DNA of 64,000 bases from an uncultured Tropicimonas sp. GTDB taxonomy: Bacteria > Pseudomonadota > Alphaproteobacteria > Rhodobacterales > Rhodobacteraceae. Shown in pieces: positions 45,215 to 54,106 of this stretch (positions are counted from its first letter, which is position 1; each line of letters begins with the position of its first letter). Under the pieces are notes generated by a model. It was given only the letters and a program-made list of their open reading frames with translations, was not told where the DNA came from and ran no database searches. The position numbers were made by a program, and so were the translations under genes. Location: the NCBI GenBank assembly GCA_947495685.1, contig CANLZY010000008.1, positions 1 through 64,000 on the forward strand. Reading direction: 5' to 3'.

Positions 45215-45550
45215 ATGACGGGCCGTGCTTCAGCCGTCGATATCTTGTCTCGGGACCTGTTGGACACAGGTGCGGAAGCAACCATGCTTGCCATGGAGGC
45301 GCATGTTGTTTTTGCCTATCGCACCTTCGGGTTGTGCGGGTTCCGCCCGATGAGCTCCGAGGAGATCACCAAGATGGTCTCCGAGAAACCCTCCGCCTTT
45401 GCCGCCTCTGCGATGGCTGCCGGCTTTACCGCTATGATGGGCCAACGGCCCGATCAGGTCATGGCCGCCGCGATGCACCCCTTGCGTGCGGAAACCAATC
45501 GGAATGTTCGCCGCCTTGCAGGCAGCGACGTGGAAGAGGGCGCAGCGTGA
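45215..45550 (+). CDS. Hypothetical protein in urease operon
   Basis: Not recognised with confidence. The 111-residue protein is Ala/Met-rich and helical (ATMLAMEAHVVFAYRTFG, FAASAMAAGFTAMMGQ), again reminiscent of phasin or polyhydroxyalkanoate-granule proteins. It precedes the acetyltransferase and ureC on the same strand. Function unknown. Confidence 0.6.
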   Translation: MTGRASAVDILSRDLLDTGAEATMLAMEAHVVFAYRTFGLCGFRPMSSEEITKMVSEKPSAFAASAMAAGFTAMMGQRPDQVMAAAMHPLRAETNRNVRRLAGSDVEEGAA

Positions 45551-45614
45551 TGCCCGGCTGGCCCCTGTCCGATGTCTGCCAGCTGGCGGGGGCCGTCCAG
45601 CCCTGGGGGGGGGC

Positions 45615-46118
45615 ATGAGCACGCCGCGCCCCGTCCGAAACGCCGCCGACGTGGCGGCGGCCAGCCAGCTTGCGCGCGATTTCTTCGAGGTGATCCGTGG
45701 CCGATACCCCGAGATGACCGACCTGATCGACGCCTACCTGGTCGATCAGGATTTCGAGGGACAACTTGCCAATTTTGCCTCTCACTTCAATCCGCCAGCA
45801 GGCGAATGCCTGATGGTGGACCTTGACGGTGTGCCGGTCGGGATCGTCATGCTGAAACGCTACAGCGGCGCTGTCTGCGAGATGAACCGGATGTTCGTGT
45901 CCGAGGCCGGTCGGGGCCGGGGGCTTGGCCGCAAGCTCGGCGAACAATTGATCGCCGAGGCGCGCGCGCTCGGCTATCGCGAGATGCGCCTGGATGCGCT
46001 GCATCGCCATGTCGAGGCGCTCCCGCTCTATGCGTCCCTCGGCTTTCTGCCCGACGCGAACCCGCCCGCCTTTTCCCGTTCCGATCCCAATATCATCTCG
46101 ATGCGCCGCACCCTTTGA
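45615..46118 (+). CDS. GNAT family N-acetyltransferase
   Basis: A 167-residue acetyl-CoA-dependent acyltransferase with the acetyl-CoA loop RGRGLGRKLGEQLI (motif A, about residues 97-110), and EMNRMFV and ALPLYASLGF framing it. Substrate not predictable. Located just before ureC; its start follows a run of G residues that could serve as ribosome-binding site. A functional link to urease is not evident beyond position. Confidence 0.85.
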   Translation: MSTPRPVRNAADVAAASQLARDFFEVIRGRYPEMTDLIDAYLVDQDFEGQLANFASHFNPPAGECLMVDLDGVPVGIVMLKRYSGAVCEMNRMFVSEAGRGRGLGRKLGEQLIAEARALGYREMRLDALHRHVEALPLYASLGFLPDANPPAFSRSDPNIISMRRTL

Positions 46119-46142
46119 CTTGCCGCCAGAAAGGTTCCTGAC

Positions 46143-47852
46143 ATGCCCGCAAAGATCACCCGCGCCACCTATGCCGCGATGTTCGGCCCGACCACCGGCG
46201 ACCGCGTCCGGTTGGCCGACACCGAACTTGTGATCGAGGTCGAGAAAGACCTCACAACCTACGGGGAAGAAGTGAAATTCGGCGGTGGCAAGGTGATCCG
46301 CGACGGCATGGGTCAGTCGCAGGCGACGCGCGCGGACGGGGCCGTGGATACGGTCATCACCAATGCGCTGATCCTCGACGTGACTGGCATCTACAAGGCC
46401 GATGTCGGGCTGCGAGGCGGCAAGATCGCCAGGATCGGCAAGGCGGGCAACCCGGACACCCAGCCGGGCGTCGATATCATCGTTGGCCCGGGCACCGAGG
46501 TCATCGCGGGGGAGGGCAAGATCCTGACGGCGGGTGGCTTTGACAGCCACATCCACTTTATCTGCCCACAACAGATCGATGACGCGCTGCACTCCGGTGT
46601 GACGACAATGCTGGGCGGCGGCACCGGCCCGGCGCACGGAACCCTGGCGACCACGTGCACGCCGGGCCCGTGGCACATCGGGCGCATGTTGCAATCGCTG
46701 GACGCCTTCCCGATGAATTTCGGCCTGTCCTGCAAGGGCAACGCCAGCCTGCCCGGGGCGCTGGTCGAAATGGTGAGCGCGGGCGCCTGCGCGATGAAGC
46801 TGCACGAAGACTGGGGCACGACCCCCGGCGCCATCGACTGCTGCCTGAGCGTGGCCGACGACATGGACGTGCAGGTGATGATCCACACCGACACGCTGAA
46901 CGAATCCGGTTTCGTGGAAAACACGGTCGCGGCGATCAAGGGCCGCACGATCCATGCCTTCCACACCGAGGGGGCCGGCGGCGGCCATGCCCCCGACATC
47001 ATCAAGGTGGTGGGCGAGCTCAACGTGATCCCGTCGTCGACCAATCCGACGCGGCCCTACACGGTGAACACGCTCGAAGAGCATCTGGATATGCTGATGG
47101 TCTGCCATCACCTCGACAAGTCGATCCCCGAGGACGTGGCCTTTGCCGAAAGCCGGATCCGCAAGGAGACCATCGCCGCCGAGGACATCCTGCACGACAT
47201 GGGTGCCTTCTCGATCATCGCGTCCGACAGCCAGGCGATGGGCCGGGTGGGCGAGGTTCTGATCCGCACCTGGCAGACAGCCCACAAGATGAAGGTGCAG
47301 CGCGGGCGGCTGGCCGAGGAAACCGGCGACAACGACAATGTCCGGGTCAAGCGCTACGTTGCCAAATACACCATCAACCCGGCGATCACGCATGGCATGT
47401 CGGCGCATATCGGGTCGATCGAGGTGGGCAAGCGCGCCGACCTCGTCCTCTGGTCGCCGGCTTTCTTCGGCGTGAAGCCGGAAATGGTGCTGCTGGGTGG
47501 CACCATCGTCGTGGCCCAGATGGGCGACCCCAATGCCTCGATCCCGACTCCGCAGCCGGTCTATACGCGCCCGATGTTCGGGGCCTTCGGACGGTCGGTG
47601 GAACGGTCCGCCGTCACCTTTGTCTCGTCCGCCGCGCAAGCCGACGGGATCGGCAAACAGCTTGGGTTGGCCAAGGATACGTTGGCCGTTGGCGATACGC
47701 GCGGAATCACCAAGGACGACATGGTGATGAACGATGCCCGCCCCAACATCGAGGTGAACCCCGAGACCTACGAGGTGCGGGCCAACGGCGAATTGCTGAC
47801 CTGCGAACCGGCCAGCGAACTGCCGATGGCGCAACGATACTTCCTGTTCTGA
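46143..47852 (+). CDS. ureC: Urease alpha subunit
   Basis: The 569-residue catalytic subunit hydrolysing urea to ammonia and carbamate. Nickel ligands and active-site parts are intact: [14 protein letters not shown], the carbamylated Lys in [12 protein letters not shown], the flap region [19 protein letters not shown], and [11 protein letters not shown]. Normal length and family N-terminus ([20 protein letters not shown]). Confidence 0.97.
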   Translation: MPAKITRATYAAMFGPTTGDRVRLADTELVIEVEKDLTTYGEEVKFGGGKVIRDGMGQSQATRADGAVDTVITNALILDVTGIYKADVGLRGGKIARIGKAGNPDTQPGVDIIVGPGTEVIAGEGKILTAGGFDSHIHFICPQQIDDALHSGVTTMLGGGTGPAHGTLATTCTPGPWHIGRMLQSLDAFPMNFGLSCKGNASLPGALVEMVSAGACAMKLHEDWGTTPGAIDCCLSVADDMDVQVMIHTDTLNESGFVENTVAAIKGRTIHAFHTEGAGGGHAPDIIKVVGELNVIPSSTNPTRPYTVNTLEEHLDMLMVCHHLDKSIPEDVAFAESRIRKETIAAEDILHDMGAFSIIASDSQAMGRVGEVLIRTWQTAHKMKVQRGRLAEETGDNDNVRVKRYVAKYTINPAITHGMSAHIGSIEVGKRADLVLWSPAFFGVKPEMVLLGGTIVVAQMGDPNASIPTPQPVYTRPMFGAFGRSVERSAVTFVSSAAQADGIGKQLGLAKDTLAVGDTRGITKDDMVMNDARPNIEVNPETYEVRANGELLTCEPASELPMAQRYFLF

Positions 47853-47855
47853 CTG

Positions 47856-47885
47856 GAACGCCACGCCGGGTGCCCGGTGGCGTTC
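47856..47885 (+). terminator. Terminator hairpin at end of ureC
   Basis: gaacgccac (47856-47864) pairs with gtggcgttc (47877-47885) and an inner ccggg/cccgg pair, beginning three bases after the ureC stop and followed by tcttg. It may partly separate ureC from the downstream genes. Confidence 0.65.
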
Positions 47886-47949
47886 TCTTGCCGCCGGATG
47901 CCTCGACCCGTTGCCCGGCCACCGGCTCCGCCCGTTGATGGCAAACACG

Positions 47950-47985
47950 CTGCCCTTCGCCAGCCTTGCGTCTGGCGAAGGGCAG
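47950..47985 (+). terminator. Second strong hairpin after ureC
   Basis: A perfect 14-bp stem (ctgcccttcgccag with ctggcgaagggcag) with an 8-base loop, followed by cctttcg. Terminator or RNA-processing hairpin in the ureC to DUF1127 gap. Confidence 0.6.
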
Positions 47986-48070
47986 CCTTTCGCTCGGGCC
48001 GGTATCTTGCGGACCGGCGGTGCACTATAGCCCCCAAGAGGGAGATCCAGTGCATACGGAAGGGGCAGGA

Positions 48071-48289
48071 ATGTCCGACAAAATCAACGAGAGATCGATC
48101 GACATTCTGGATGTGCTGATGGCGCCCTTGCGCGGCGCCTTGGCCCTGATCGTGTCACCTGCTCGCCACAGCCAACGGGTGCACCGGGTCGAATACCTGA
48201 ATGGGCTGAGCGACGACCAACTGGCCCGCCGCGGCCTCAAGCGCGAGGACATCGTCCGCCACGTCTATCGCGGTTTGTCGGCGGGCTGA
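48071..48289 (+). CDS. DUF1127 family small protein
   Basis: A 72-residue protein ending with the DUF1127 core: LNGLSDDQLARRGLKREDIVRHVY. Members with related domains act as small regulators linked to RNA turnover and phosphate or carbon metabolism in alphaproteobacteria; the function of this one is unknown. It has its own leader after the ureC hairpins and a start supported by GGGGCAGGA. Confidence 0.8.
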   Translation: MSDKINERSIDILDVLMAPLRGALALIVSPARHSQRVHRVEYLNGLSDDQLARRGLKREDIVRHVYRGLSAG

Positions 48290-48361
48290 TATCGCCATCC
48301 CGACCACTGCGTGGTAGCGTCTCCCGAACGAGCCACCGTCCGGCTCCGAAAGGCTGCTTTG

Positions 48362-48970
48362 ATGCGATCTACTCTCTTTGCCGTCCTGGTGGTTGCCGCG
48401 GGGCCGGCACTGGCCGACTGCCCGACCGGCGATGCGATGCGCGCGGGCGAACCCGCCTATGTGATCTATCCCGATGGTGGGCTGGTCGAGCTGAAGCGGC
48501 TGGGCGAGGGGGTCGTGCAGGAAACGACCCGCTACGAGGACGGGACCGGGGAGTTCCGGATGGTGTCGATGGGGGGCGTGTTCATCATCGACGAGGTGGA
48601 CATGGACGGCGACGTCGAGGTCGACCACAGCCGTGTTCGCTCGATCTATCCCGGCACGGAGGATTTGCATCTTCCGCTGCGCCCACGGCAGACCTTCTCG
48701 GTCGCGGCGCTCAACACCTTTGCCGACGGGTCCGAACCGGAAGAGGAATACATCGAGGTGCGGACCGGGGATCTGGCCGAGATCGACATTGCCGGATGTC
48801 ACTACGAGGGGTTTCCGGTTCTGCTGACCTATCATTGGTCCAGCGAGGATTTCACATCGATGATGACCCATCTGCCCGACCTTGGCGTGTCGCTCGAACT
48901 TGCCCGCATGGATCACGGTCAGGATCCGCTCCCCTTCGCGCCGCGGTATTTCGACCTTGATCACCCTTGA
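48362..48970 (+). CDS. Secreted hypothetical protein
   Basis: Not recognised. A 202-residue protein with a clear Sec signal peptide (MRSTLFAVLVVAAGPALA-DC), one early and one later Cys (CPTGDAM and AGCHYEG) that could form a disulfide, and a beta-rich acidic body. I chose the ATG at 48362 because it places the signal peptide at the N-terminus. It lies between DUF1127 and ureE; no evidence ties it to urease. Confidence 0.7.
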   Translation: MRSTLFAVLVVAAGPALADCPTGDAMRAGEPAYVIYPDGGLVELKRLGEGVVQETTRYEDGTGEFRMVSMGGVFIIDEVDMDGDVEVDHSRVRSIYPGTEDLHLPLRPRQTFSVAALNTFADGSEPEEEYIEVRTGDLAEIDIAGCHYEGFPVLLTYHWSSEDFTSMMTHLPDLGVSLELARMDHGQDPLPFAPRYFDLDHP

Positions 48971-49042
48971 TCTGGCTCTTGGCTTGCTGCGGTGCAGCGG
49001 ATAGCCTGACATGACCCCTGCAAGGCAAGGAGCGACCGACAG

Positions 49043-49522
49043 ATGACTCGACAGACCCGATCCCTTTCCGTCGAACGGCAGTCCCGGGCGGATGCGGTCG
49101 ATCATGTCCGGCTGGACTACGAGGGGCGGTTTCTGCGCCGAAAGCGGTTGTTGACCGAGGGCGGACTTGCCGTGATCGTTGATCTGCCCGAAACGACCTC
49201 GCTGGAAGACGGTGATGCGCTGGTTCTGGAGGACGGAACCCGGATTGGCGTGGTGGCCGCCGACGAGCCGTTGCTGGAAATCACCGGAGCGACCCTGCCG
49301 CGGCTGGCCTGGCATATCGGAAACCGTCACACGCCCTGCCGGATCGAGGCCGACCGTCTGCTGATCCGCCAGGATCATGTGCTTGCCGCGATGCTGGAAG
49401 GACTGGGGGCGAGCGTCCGCCCTGTGATGGCGCCCTTTGCGCCCGAAGGCGGTGCCTATGGGCATGGCCGCACGATGGGCCACGCGCATGGCCCCGATGA
49501 AGATCCCCACCATGCCCATTGA
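49043..49522 (+). CDS. ureE: Urease accessory nickel chaperone UreE
   Basis: UreE delivers nickel to the urease activation complex. The 159-residue protein has the two-domain family layout, with the dimer-interface segment LAWHIGNRHTPCRIE and the metal-binding His-rich C-terminus (GHGRTMGHAHG and HHAH). Complete. It restarts the urease cluster after the DUF1127 and secreted-protein genes. Confidence 0.93.
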   Translation: MTRQTRSLSVERQSRADAVDHVRLDYEGRFLRRKRLLTEGGLAVIVDLPETTSLEDGDALVLEDGTRIGVVAADEPLLEITGATLPRLAWHIGNRHTPCRIEADRLLIRQDHVLAAMLEGLGASVRPVMAPFAPEGGAYGHGRTMGHAHGPDEDPHHAH

Positions 49523-49564
49523 CTCCTGCCCACGTCGCCGGACGGCGCCCATGGTGGCAGGCCG

Positions 49565-50200
49565 ATGACCACAGGATTGCTGACGCTGACGCAATGGCTG
49601 TCGCCCGCGTTTCCGGTGGGCGGCTATGCCTATTCGCACGGGTTGGAAACGGCCATTTCCGATGGTCAGGTCCGGACAGCCGAAGATCTGGAGGCCTGGC
49701 TTGGCGATATCCTGTGCCACGGGGCCGGGCGGATGGATGCGACCCTTCTGGCCCACGCAATGCACCCGGATCAGGACCTTGCCGAGCTGGCGGCTCAGGC
49801 CGGTGCCCTGGCCGGATCTCGCGAACGTTGGCTTGAAACCATGGAACAGGGCGCCGCCTTCACCCGCACGGTCAACGCGTTGACCGACAGCAGCCGTCCG
49901 GACTGGCCGTTTCCGGTGGCCGCTGGGGCGGCCGCGGCCGGGCTGGGCCTTGACCCGGCACAGGTCATTTCGCTGTACCTGCATGCCTTCCTGTCCAATC
50001 TGGTCTCGGTCGGCGTACGGTTTGTCCCGCTGGGCCAGACCGAGGGGCAGGCCGTGCTCGGCCACTTGCATGGCAAGGTCGTCGAGGTTGCATTGGCCGC
50101 AACCCAGACACCGTTGAGCGCTGTCGGCGGCTCGGTCTTTGGCGCCGACATGGCCGCGATTGCCCACGAAACGCAGGACGTGCGCCTGTTCAAGACATGA
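49565..50200 (+). CDS. ureF: Urease accessory protein UreF
   Basis: UreF (211 residues) works with UreD and UreG in loading nickel and carbon dioxide into the active site. The family start [23 protein letters not shown] is nearly intact and the helical body follows. ureG starts at or just after its stop. Confidence 0.92.
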   Translation: MTTGLLTLTQWLSPAFPVGGYAYSHGLETAISDGQVRTAEDLEAWLGDILCHGAGRMDATLLAHAMHPDQDLAELAAQAGALAGSRERWLETMEQGAAFTRTVNALTDSSRPDWPFPVAAGAAAAGLGLDPAQVISLYLHAFLSNLVSVGVRFVPLGQTEGQAVLGHLHGKVVEVALAATQTPLSAVGGSVFGADMAAIAHETQDVRLFKT

Positions 50201-50244
50201 CACCAGACCTGAACGCCCTCGCTCTGCAACAGGAGAAGCCCCGA

Positions 50245-50856
50245 ATGCCCAGCCCCAATGGCCCCCTGCGCGTCGGAATCGGCGGTCCTGTCGGTGCCGG
50301 CAAGACAACCCTCACCGAACAGCTCTGCCGGGCCTTGGCCGACAAGGTGTCGATGGCCGTGGTGACCAACGATATCTATACCCGCGAGGATGCCGAATAC
50401 CTGATGCGGGCGCAGGTCCTGCCGCTGGAGCGCGTGCGCGGAGTCGAAACCGGCGGCTGCCCGCACACTGCCATCCGCGAGGATGCGTCGATCAACCTCG
50501 CTGCCATCGACCAGTTGGTCCGGGATTTCCCCGACCTTGACCTGGTGCTGATCGAGTCGGGTGGAGACAACCTGGCGGCGACCTTCAGCCCGGAACTGGC
50601 CGACCTGACAATCTATGTGATCGACACTGCGGCCGGTCAGGATATCCCCCGCAAAAGGGGGCCGGGGCTGACCCGGTCCGACCTTCTCGTGGTCAACAAG
50701 GTCGATCTGGCACCGCATGTGGGCGTCGATCCCGAATTGCTGGAGGCCGATACGCGGGCCGCGCGTGATGGCCGCCCCCATGTCATGGCGGCGCTGCGGC
50801 ACGGGACGGGCGTGCCCGAGGTGGCCGCGTTCATTCTGGAACAGGGCGGCCTCTGA
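50245..50856 (+). CDS. ureG: Urease accessory GTPase UreG
   Basis: UreG is the SIMIBI-class GTPase that powers nickel delivery. About 203 residues: P-loop [13 protein letters not shown], metal/nucleotide-linked CPH in [25 protein letters not shown] and NKVDLA. I chose the ATG at 50245 because AGGAG lies nine bases upstream and the N-terminus then matches the family; an ATG at 50197 overlapping ureF would add 16 residues. Last urease gene. Confidence 0.95.
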   Translation: MPSPNGPLRVGIGGPVGAGKTTLTEQLCRALADKVSMAVVTNDIYTREDAEYLMRAQVLPLERVRGVETGGCPHTAIREDASINLAAIDQLVRDFPDLDLVLIESGGDNLAATFSPELADLTIYVIDTAAGQDIPRKRGPGLTRSDLLVVNKVDLAPHVGVDPELLEADTRAARDGRPHVMAALRHGTGVPEVAAFILEQGGL

Positions 50857-50983
50857 CACCTGCCGCTGGTCGAAACGACAACACATCGTCCAATTCGTCC
50901 TGGGTCAGATACCCACGGCAACACCACCTGACGCGAGCGCTGCGCAGAGCATTGTGGACCATTCGGCCGTGCAGCGCTGGCTG

Positions 50984-51901
50984 CTACTCGGCCACCTGGG
51001 CGGCAGGTCCGGTGGCGATGGCGGCCCGAACGCCACGCGCCCAGATCAGCCGCAACCTGTCCCGGTGATCCTGCCCCAACCGGTTCAGGACCCGTCGCAG
51101 GTAGGGGCGATGCTGATGGCGGCGACGATACAGGTCGTAAAACTGCCCGGGGTTGAACTTCCCCCGCCCCGCAGCTCGCAAGATCGGCACCAGAATCCCC
51201 ATCTGCGCAAGGTCGCGTTCGGGCGATGGGCCAAGGTTTGCACAGCGCAATCGCGTGGCGCCGCCTTGTGCAAACAGGGTGGCATGCATCGCGTCCTCGG
51301 TCACCTGCGGGTCATGAATGACATAGGTCGCGGACGCCCCCTCCAGCATGGCGGGCGCATATCCATAGCGGTCGGTGAAATCGACCCGGCGCATCGCCGG
51401 GTGACGTCGATCCCATTCGGTCAGGTCGGGATCCAGCGTTGCTAGCGGGCGCACCAGGATCGCAATGGCTTCTGGCGCAACCACCGAAAAGGCTGCCGCA
51501 GCATACCCGCAAGAGCCCGCGCCATAGAACACCACCCGCTCGAACTGATCAAAGAAGCCGCTGTCGACCAACTCGTCGAGAAAGCCAAAGACATCCGGGT
51601 CACGGAAAAACGTGTCGCCCTCGCAATACAGGCACAGGTGAGACCAGCCTTCGCGACCGGCGGTGGCCAGCCCGTCGGGCAGGCCGGTCCGGTTATGCTG
51701 TCGAATGGCATCGGCGTTTTCCAGCGTGACCAGCAGGATGTCGTCATCCTCGGTGAACAGGACGCCGTGGCGGTCTCCCAATCGTTTGTGAAAGCCGTGC
51801 TCCCGGCCATGCTCATCCAGAATCCCGTGCCAGGCCTCGATCTGGGCCGTGGGCCCAGTCGGTACGGACGATGTGCCTGAATCACTGCTGGCGTGTGTCA
51901 T
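50984..51901 (-). CDS. Alpha/beta-hydrolase-like protein of unknown function
   Basis: A 305-residue protein with a putative nucleophile elbow (VVFYGAGSCGYAAA, G-x-S-x-G) after a hydrophobic strand. Proteins of this kind are sometimes labelled PAPS reductase, but none of the CysH cysteine motifs are present. A local pattern G-x-S-x-G-Y-x-A followed by L-x(3)-P-x-A-x(3)-P-D is shared with the hydrolase-like protein at 23088, suggesting distant kinship. The ATG at 51901 is chosen over an earlier in-frame start that adds a basic extension. Confidence 0.55.
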   Translation of the reverse strand: MTHASSDSGTSSVPTGPTAQIEAWHGILDEHGREHGFHKRLGDRHGVLFTEDDDILLVTLENADAIRQHNRTGLPDGLATAGREGWSHLCLYCEGDTFFRDPDVFGFLDELVDSGFFDQFERVVFYGAGSCGYAAAAFSVVAPEAIAILVRPLATLDPDLTEWDRRHPAMRRVDFTDRYGYAPAMLEGASATYVIHDPQVTEDAMHATLFAQGGATRLRCANLGPSPERDLAQMGILVPILRAAGRGKFNPGQFYDLYRRRHQHRPYLRRVLNRLGQDHRDRLRLIWARGVRAAIATGPAAQVAE

Positions 51902-52033
51902 CTGGTATCGTGTCTTTCCGTCTGCGTGGAAGCGCCACGTCGGTTGTTCTTTCCGTTGCGTAACTTTTGGCCGTGAATTGGGGCCGAAATGCGTAGCTGC
52001 CAAGGGAAAAAGACGACTTCTCCCCCTTAAGAA

Positions 52034-52594
52034 TCATACCGACCATTTCGCCAGAAAAGTTACCACATTTCCAGAGGATTGGCGGGGAAAGTAGGTCAGG
52101 CCAGCATCTGCCATTCTGGCAAAGGTTTCCGAGATCAGCGATGTGTCGTCCGGAATCCGAAGCACCGCGCCGCGCAACGATCCACTTGGCAGTGCCTCGG
52201 GCAACAGGGTTTCCTCCTCGGAAAGATCGGCCACGAGCAAGGTCGGATCGCTCTCCAGAGGCACGGTGACAGAGATCCCGATCCGGAACAGGCCGTTCAC
52301 ACTGGCCGTTTGTTCCAGATATGCCCGCCGGCCCGGGTCCGGCTCGACCACATGCACCCGTGGCACGCCAAGGTTGCCGGCCAGCAGCACCGGGACAATC
52401 GCCGCCCCGGACCCCAGAACCAGAATCCGGTCCGATGTCCGCGCGACCCCAACCGCCGTATTGGCCAGAGTCTCCGTTCGCATTCCATCCCGGACAGCCA
52501 TGCGGACATGATTGCTCTGGGCGCTCTGGTCCCGGGGAAAGCCGAGACCGCGCACCTGGATAACGTCGACCGGGATATTTTCCTGCATCATCAT
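52034..52594 (-). CDS. SAM-binding methyltransferase-like protein
   Basis: About 186 residues with a methyltransferase-type motif I (ILVLGSGAAIVPVLL) followed by an acidic strand end (VHVVEPDP), consistent with a class I SAM-dependent methyltransferase or related fold. The substrate is unknown and the protein is short for the class. Three consecutive ATGs (52594, 52591, 52588) follow AAGGGAC; the last has the best spacing. It runs in the same direction as the hydrolase-like gene and is divergent from the YeeE pair. Confidence 0.55.
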   Translation of the reverse strand: MMMQENIPVDVIQVRGLGFPRDQSAQSNHVRMAVRDGMRTETLANTAVGVARTSDRILVLGSGAAIVPVLLAGNLGVPRVHVVEPDPGRRAYLEQTASVNGLFRIGISVTVPLESDPTLLVADLSEEETLLPEALPSGSLRGAVLRIPDDTSLISETFARMADAGLTYFPRQSSGNVVTFLAKWSV

Positions 52595-52700
52595 GTCCCT
52601 TCCGTGCCCTGACACTGCGATACCCGGAAACCTCCAGCAAGGACAATGGGCCTTGCCTGCGCCGTTTGACCGAGATCAAGGGCGTGCCTTCAAATGGTGA

Positions 52701-52718
52701 TACATATTCGAATGTGTA
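52701..52718. promoter_or_regulatory. Palindromic operator candidate upstream of YeeE genes
   Basis: tacatattcgaatgtgta is symmetric at 16 of 18 positions and lies 22 bases before the first YeeE start in an AT-rich stretch. Related sulfur transporter genes in alphaproteobacteria are controlled by ArsR-type persulfide sensors (BigR/SqrR), whose operators contain ATTC and GAAT half-sites. Here the half-sites abut rather than being spaced, so the regulator is uncertain. Confidence 0.45.
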
Positions 52719-52739
52719 ATTTTCGAAGGGGGGAGAACC

Positions 52740-53294
52740 ATGGTTCTGAACTGGAAGGTCGGAGGGGTTCTGCTTGGGTTGACCTTTTTCCTGGCCGTAT
52801 TGCTTGTAAAGCCCATCGGAGTCTCGACCCAATTCGTGATCTTCGACGGCATCCTTTGGGACGCCATTGATCAAACCGTCGTCACGCAGACCGATGATGG
52901 TGCCTATACGTCGACCAACGCCTATCTCGCGAAGTCGGGCGGCAAATATGCCAAGTCCGTTGCCAATCCGCTCAACTACAGCTTTGTCTTTGTCATCGCG
53001 ATGATGCTTGGCGGGTTCCTGTCGGCGATGGCGCGTGGCGGTCTCAGCCGTCAGGAGAAAAAGATGCCTGCCTTGTGGCGGGTCAATTTCGGCGACAGCC
53101 AGGGCACCCGGTTCCTGGCGACGTTCGTTGGTGGATTTGTCGTGCTCTATGGTGCGCGGCTGGCAGGGGGGTGCACGTCGGGGCACATGATGTCGGGCAT
53201 GGTGCAGACCGCGTTGTCTGGCTATATCTTTGCCGCAGGCGCTTTCCTGGCCGCCATCCCCACCGCGATGTTCCTATTCCGTCAGGAGCCCTGA
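52740..53294 (+). CDS. YeeE/YedE family transporter, first half
   Basis: A 184-residue membrane protein of the YeeE/YedE (TsuA-like) family, which imports thiosulfate or other sulfur species. Four or so helices; the conserved Cys motif is GARLAGGCTSGHMMSG (about residues 139-154). GGGGGGAG precedes the start. It forms a two-gene transporter with the next gene, three bases downstream, as in PmpA/PmpB-type pairs. Confidence 0.85.
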   Translation: MVLNWKVGGVLLGLTFFLAVLLVKPIGVSTQFVIFDGILWDAIDQTVVTQTDDGAYTSTNAYLAKSGGKYAKSVANPLNYSFVFVIAMMLGGFLSAMARGGLSRQEKKMPALWRVNFGDSQGTRFLATFVGGFVVLYGARLAGGCTSGHMMSGMVQTALSGYIFAAGAFLAAIPTAMFLFRQEP

Positions 53295-53297
53295 ACC

Positions 53298-53882
53298 ATG
53301 TCCATTCTGCTTGCTCTACTCATTGGCGCGGCCTTTGGTGCCGTTCTTGACCGCATTGGCGCGTCGAATCCGAACTACATCGGCAAGATGCTGAATCTCA
53401 CGAATCTTCACCTGATGAAGACGATTTTGCTGGCCATCGGCACTGGATCGGTGTTGATGTTCGGCGGACAGATGCTCGGAATGGTCGATGTCGGCCATAT
53501 GTCAGTTAAATCCGCGTATCTGGGCGTGTTTATTGGTGGGTTGCTGTTGGGTTTCGGCTGGGCCTTGTCGGGCTATTGTCCGGGGACCGGCGTCGTAGCC
53601 GCGGCCACAGGGCGGCGCGATGCACTGGCGTTTATCGCCGGAGGTCTGCTGGGCGCCGCCGCATACATGGCAACCTATCCTGCAATAAAGACCACGGGCA
53701 TGCTCGATGCCATTGCCGGTGGTGCGGTGACGCTGGGTACAGTGCCCGGTGCAAAATACGAGGGGGTGACGACCCTTCCCGGCGACGTTCTGGGGATTGC
53801 CCTGGGACTGGTGTTCATTCTGGTGGCGTTCATTCTGCCAGAACGGATCGCGGGACAGCCGGATGTCGTCGCCGCCGAATAG
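53298..53882 (+). CDS. YeeE/YedE family transporter, second half
   Basis: A 194-residue membrane partner of the preceding gene, with about five helices and the second conserved Cys in WALSGYCPGTGVVAAATGR. The two Cys motifs from the two subunits together resemble the relay in single-chain TsuA transporters. Sulfur-compound uptake is inferred from family and supported by the sulfur operon at 57-62 kb, although that is not adjacent. Confidence 0.85.
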   Translation: MSILLALLIGAAFGAVLDRIGASNPNYIGKMLNLTNLHLMKTILLAIGTGSVLMFGGQMLGMVDVGHMSVKSAYLGVFIGGLLLGFGWALSGYCPGTGVVAAATGRRDALAFIAGGLLGAAAYMATYPAIKTTGMLDAIAGGAVTLGTVPGAKYEGVTTLPGDVLGIALGLVFILVAFILPERIAGQPDVVAAE

Positions 53883-53973
53883 CGAGGTCCAGGGAGGGGA
53901 CACCCGGCCGGAGGGATGATGTTCGCATCGTTTGTCCGGCCGGTACGCTCCTCGCCTCAGGAACGGTTCCAAC

Positions 53974-54005
53974 AGACCCGCCCGGAAACGGTGCGGGTCT
54001 TTTTG
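53974..54005 (+). terminator. Rho-independent terminator after YeeE pair
   Basis: agacccgc (53974-53981) pairs with gcgggtct (53993-54000), followed by TTTTGTT. It lies 92 bases after the YeeE stop and ahead of the arginase leader. A second, longer hairpin (ccggccgga with tccggccgg, 53904-53943) precedes it. Confidence 0.8.
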
Positions 54006-54106
54006 TTGCCTGCCGGGCCTTCATTGGCTAGAACCCCCGCATTGCGAACGCCCCCGTAGCCACGCACCCGTTTCGGGACGCGAGGAGGGGCAAACAGGAT
54101 CACACC

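Noticed and set aside
45459-47948. 829-codon open frame antisense to ureC
   Set aside because: The ureC gene on the other strand has all active-site motifs; the antisense product is low-complexity and unrecognisable.
48155-50308. 717-codon open frame antisense to ureE and ureF
   Set aside because: Shadow of urease accessory genes in GC-rich DNA.
50984-51901. PAPS reductase label for this protein
   Set aside because: No CC or CxxC cluster motifs and no nucleotide loop of CysH; the true cysH is at 58751-59503.
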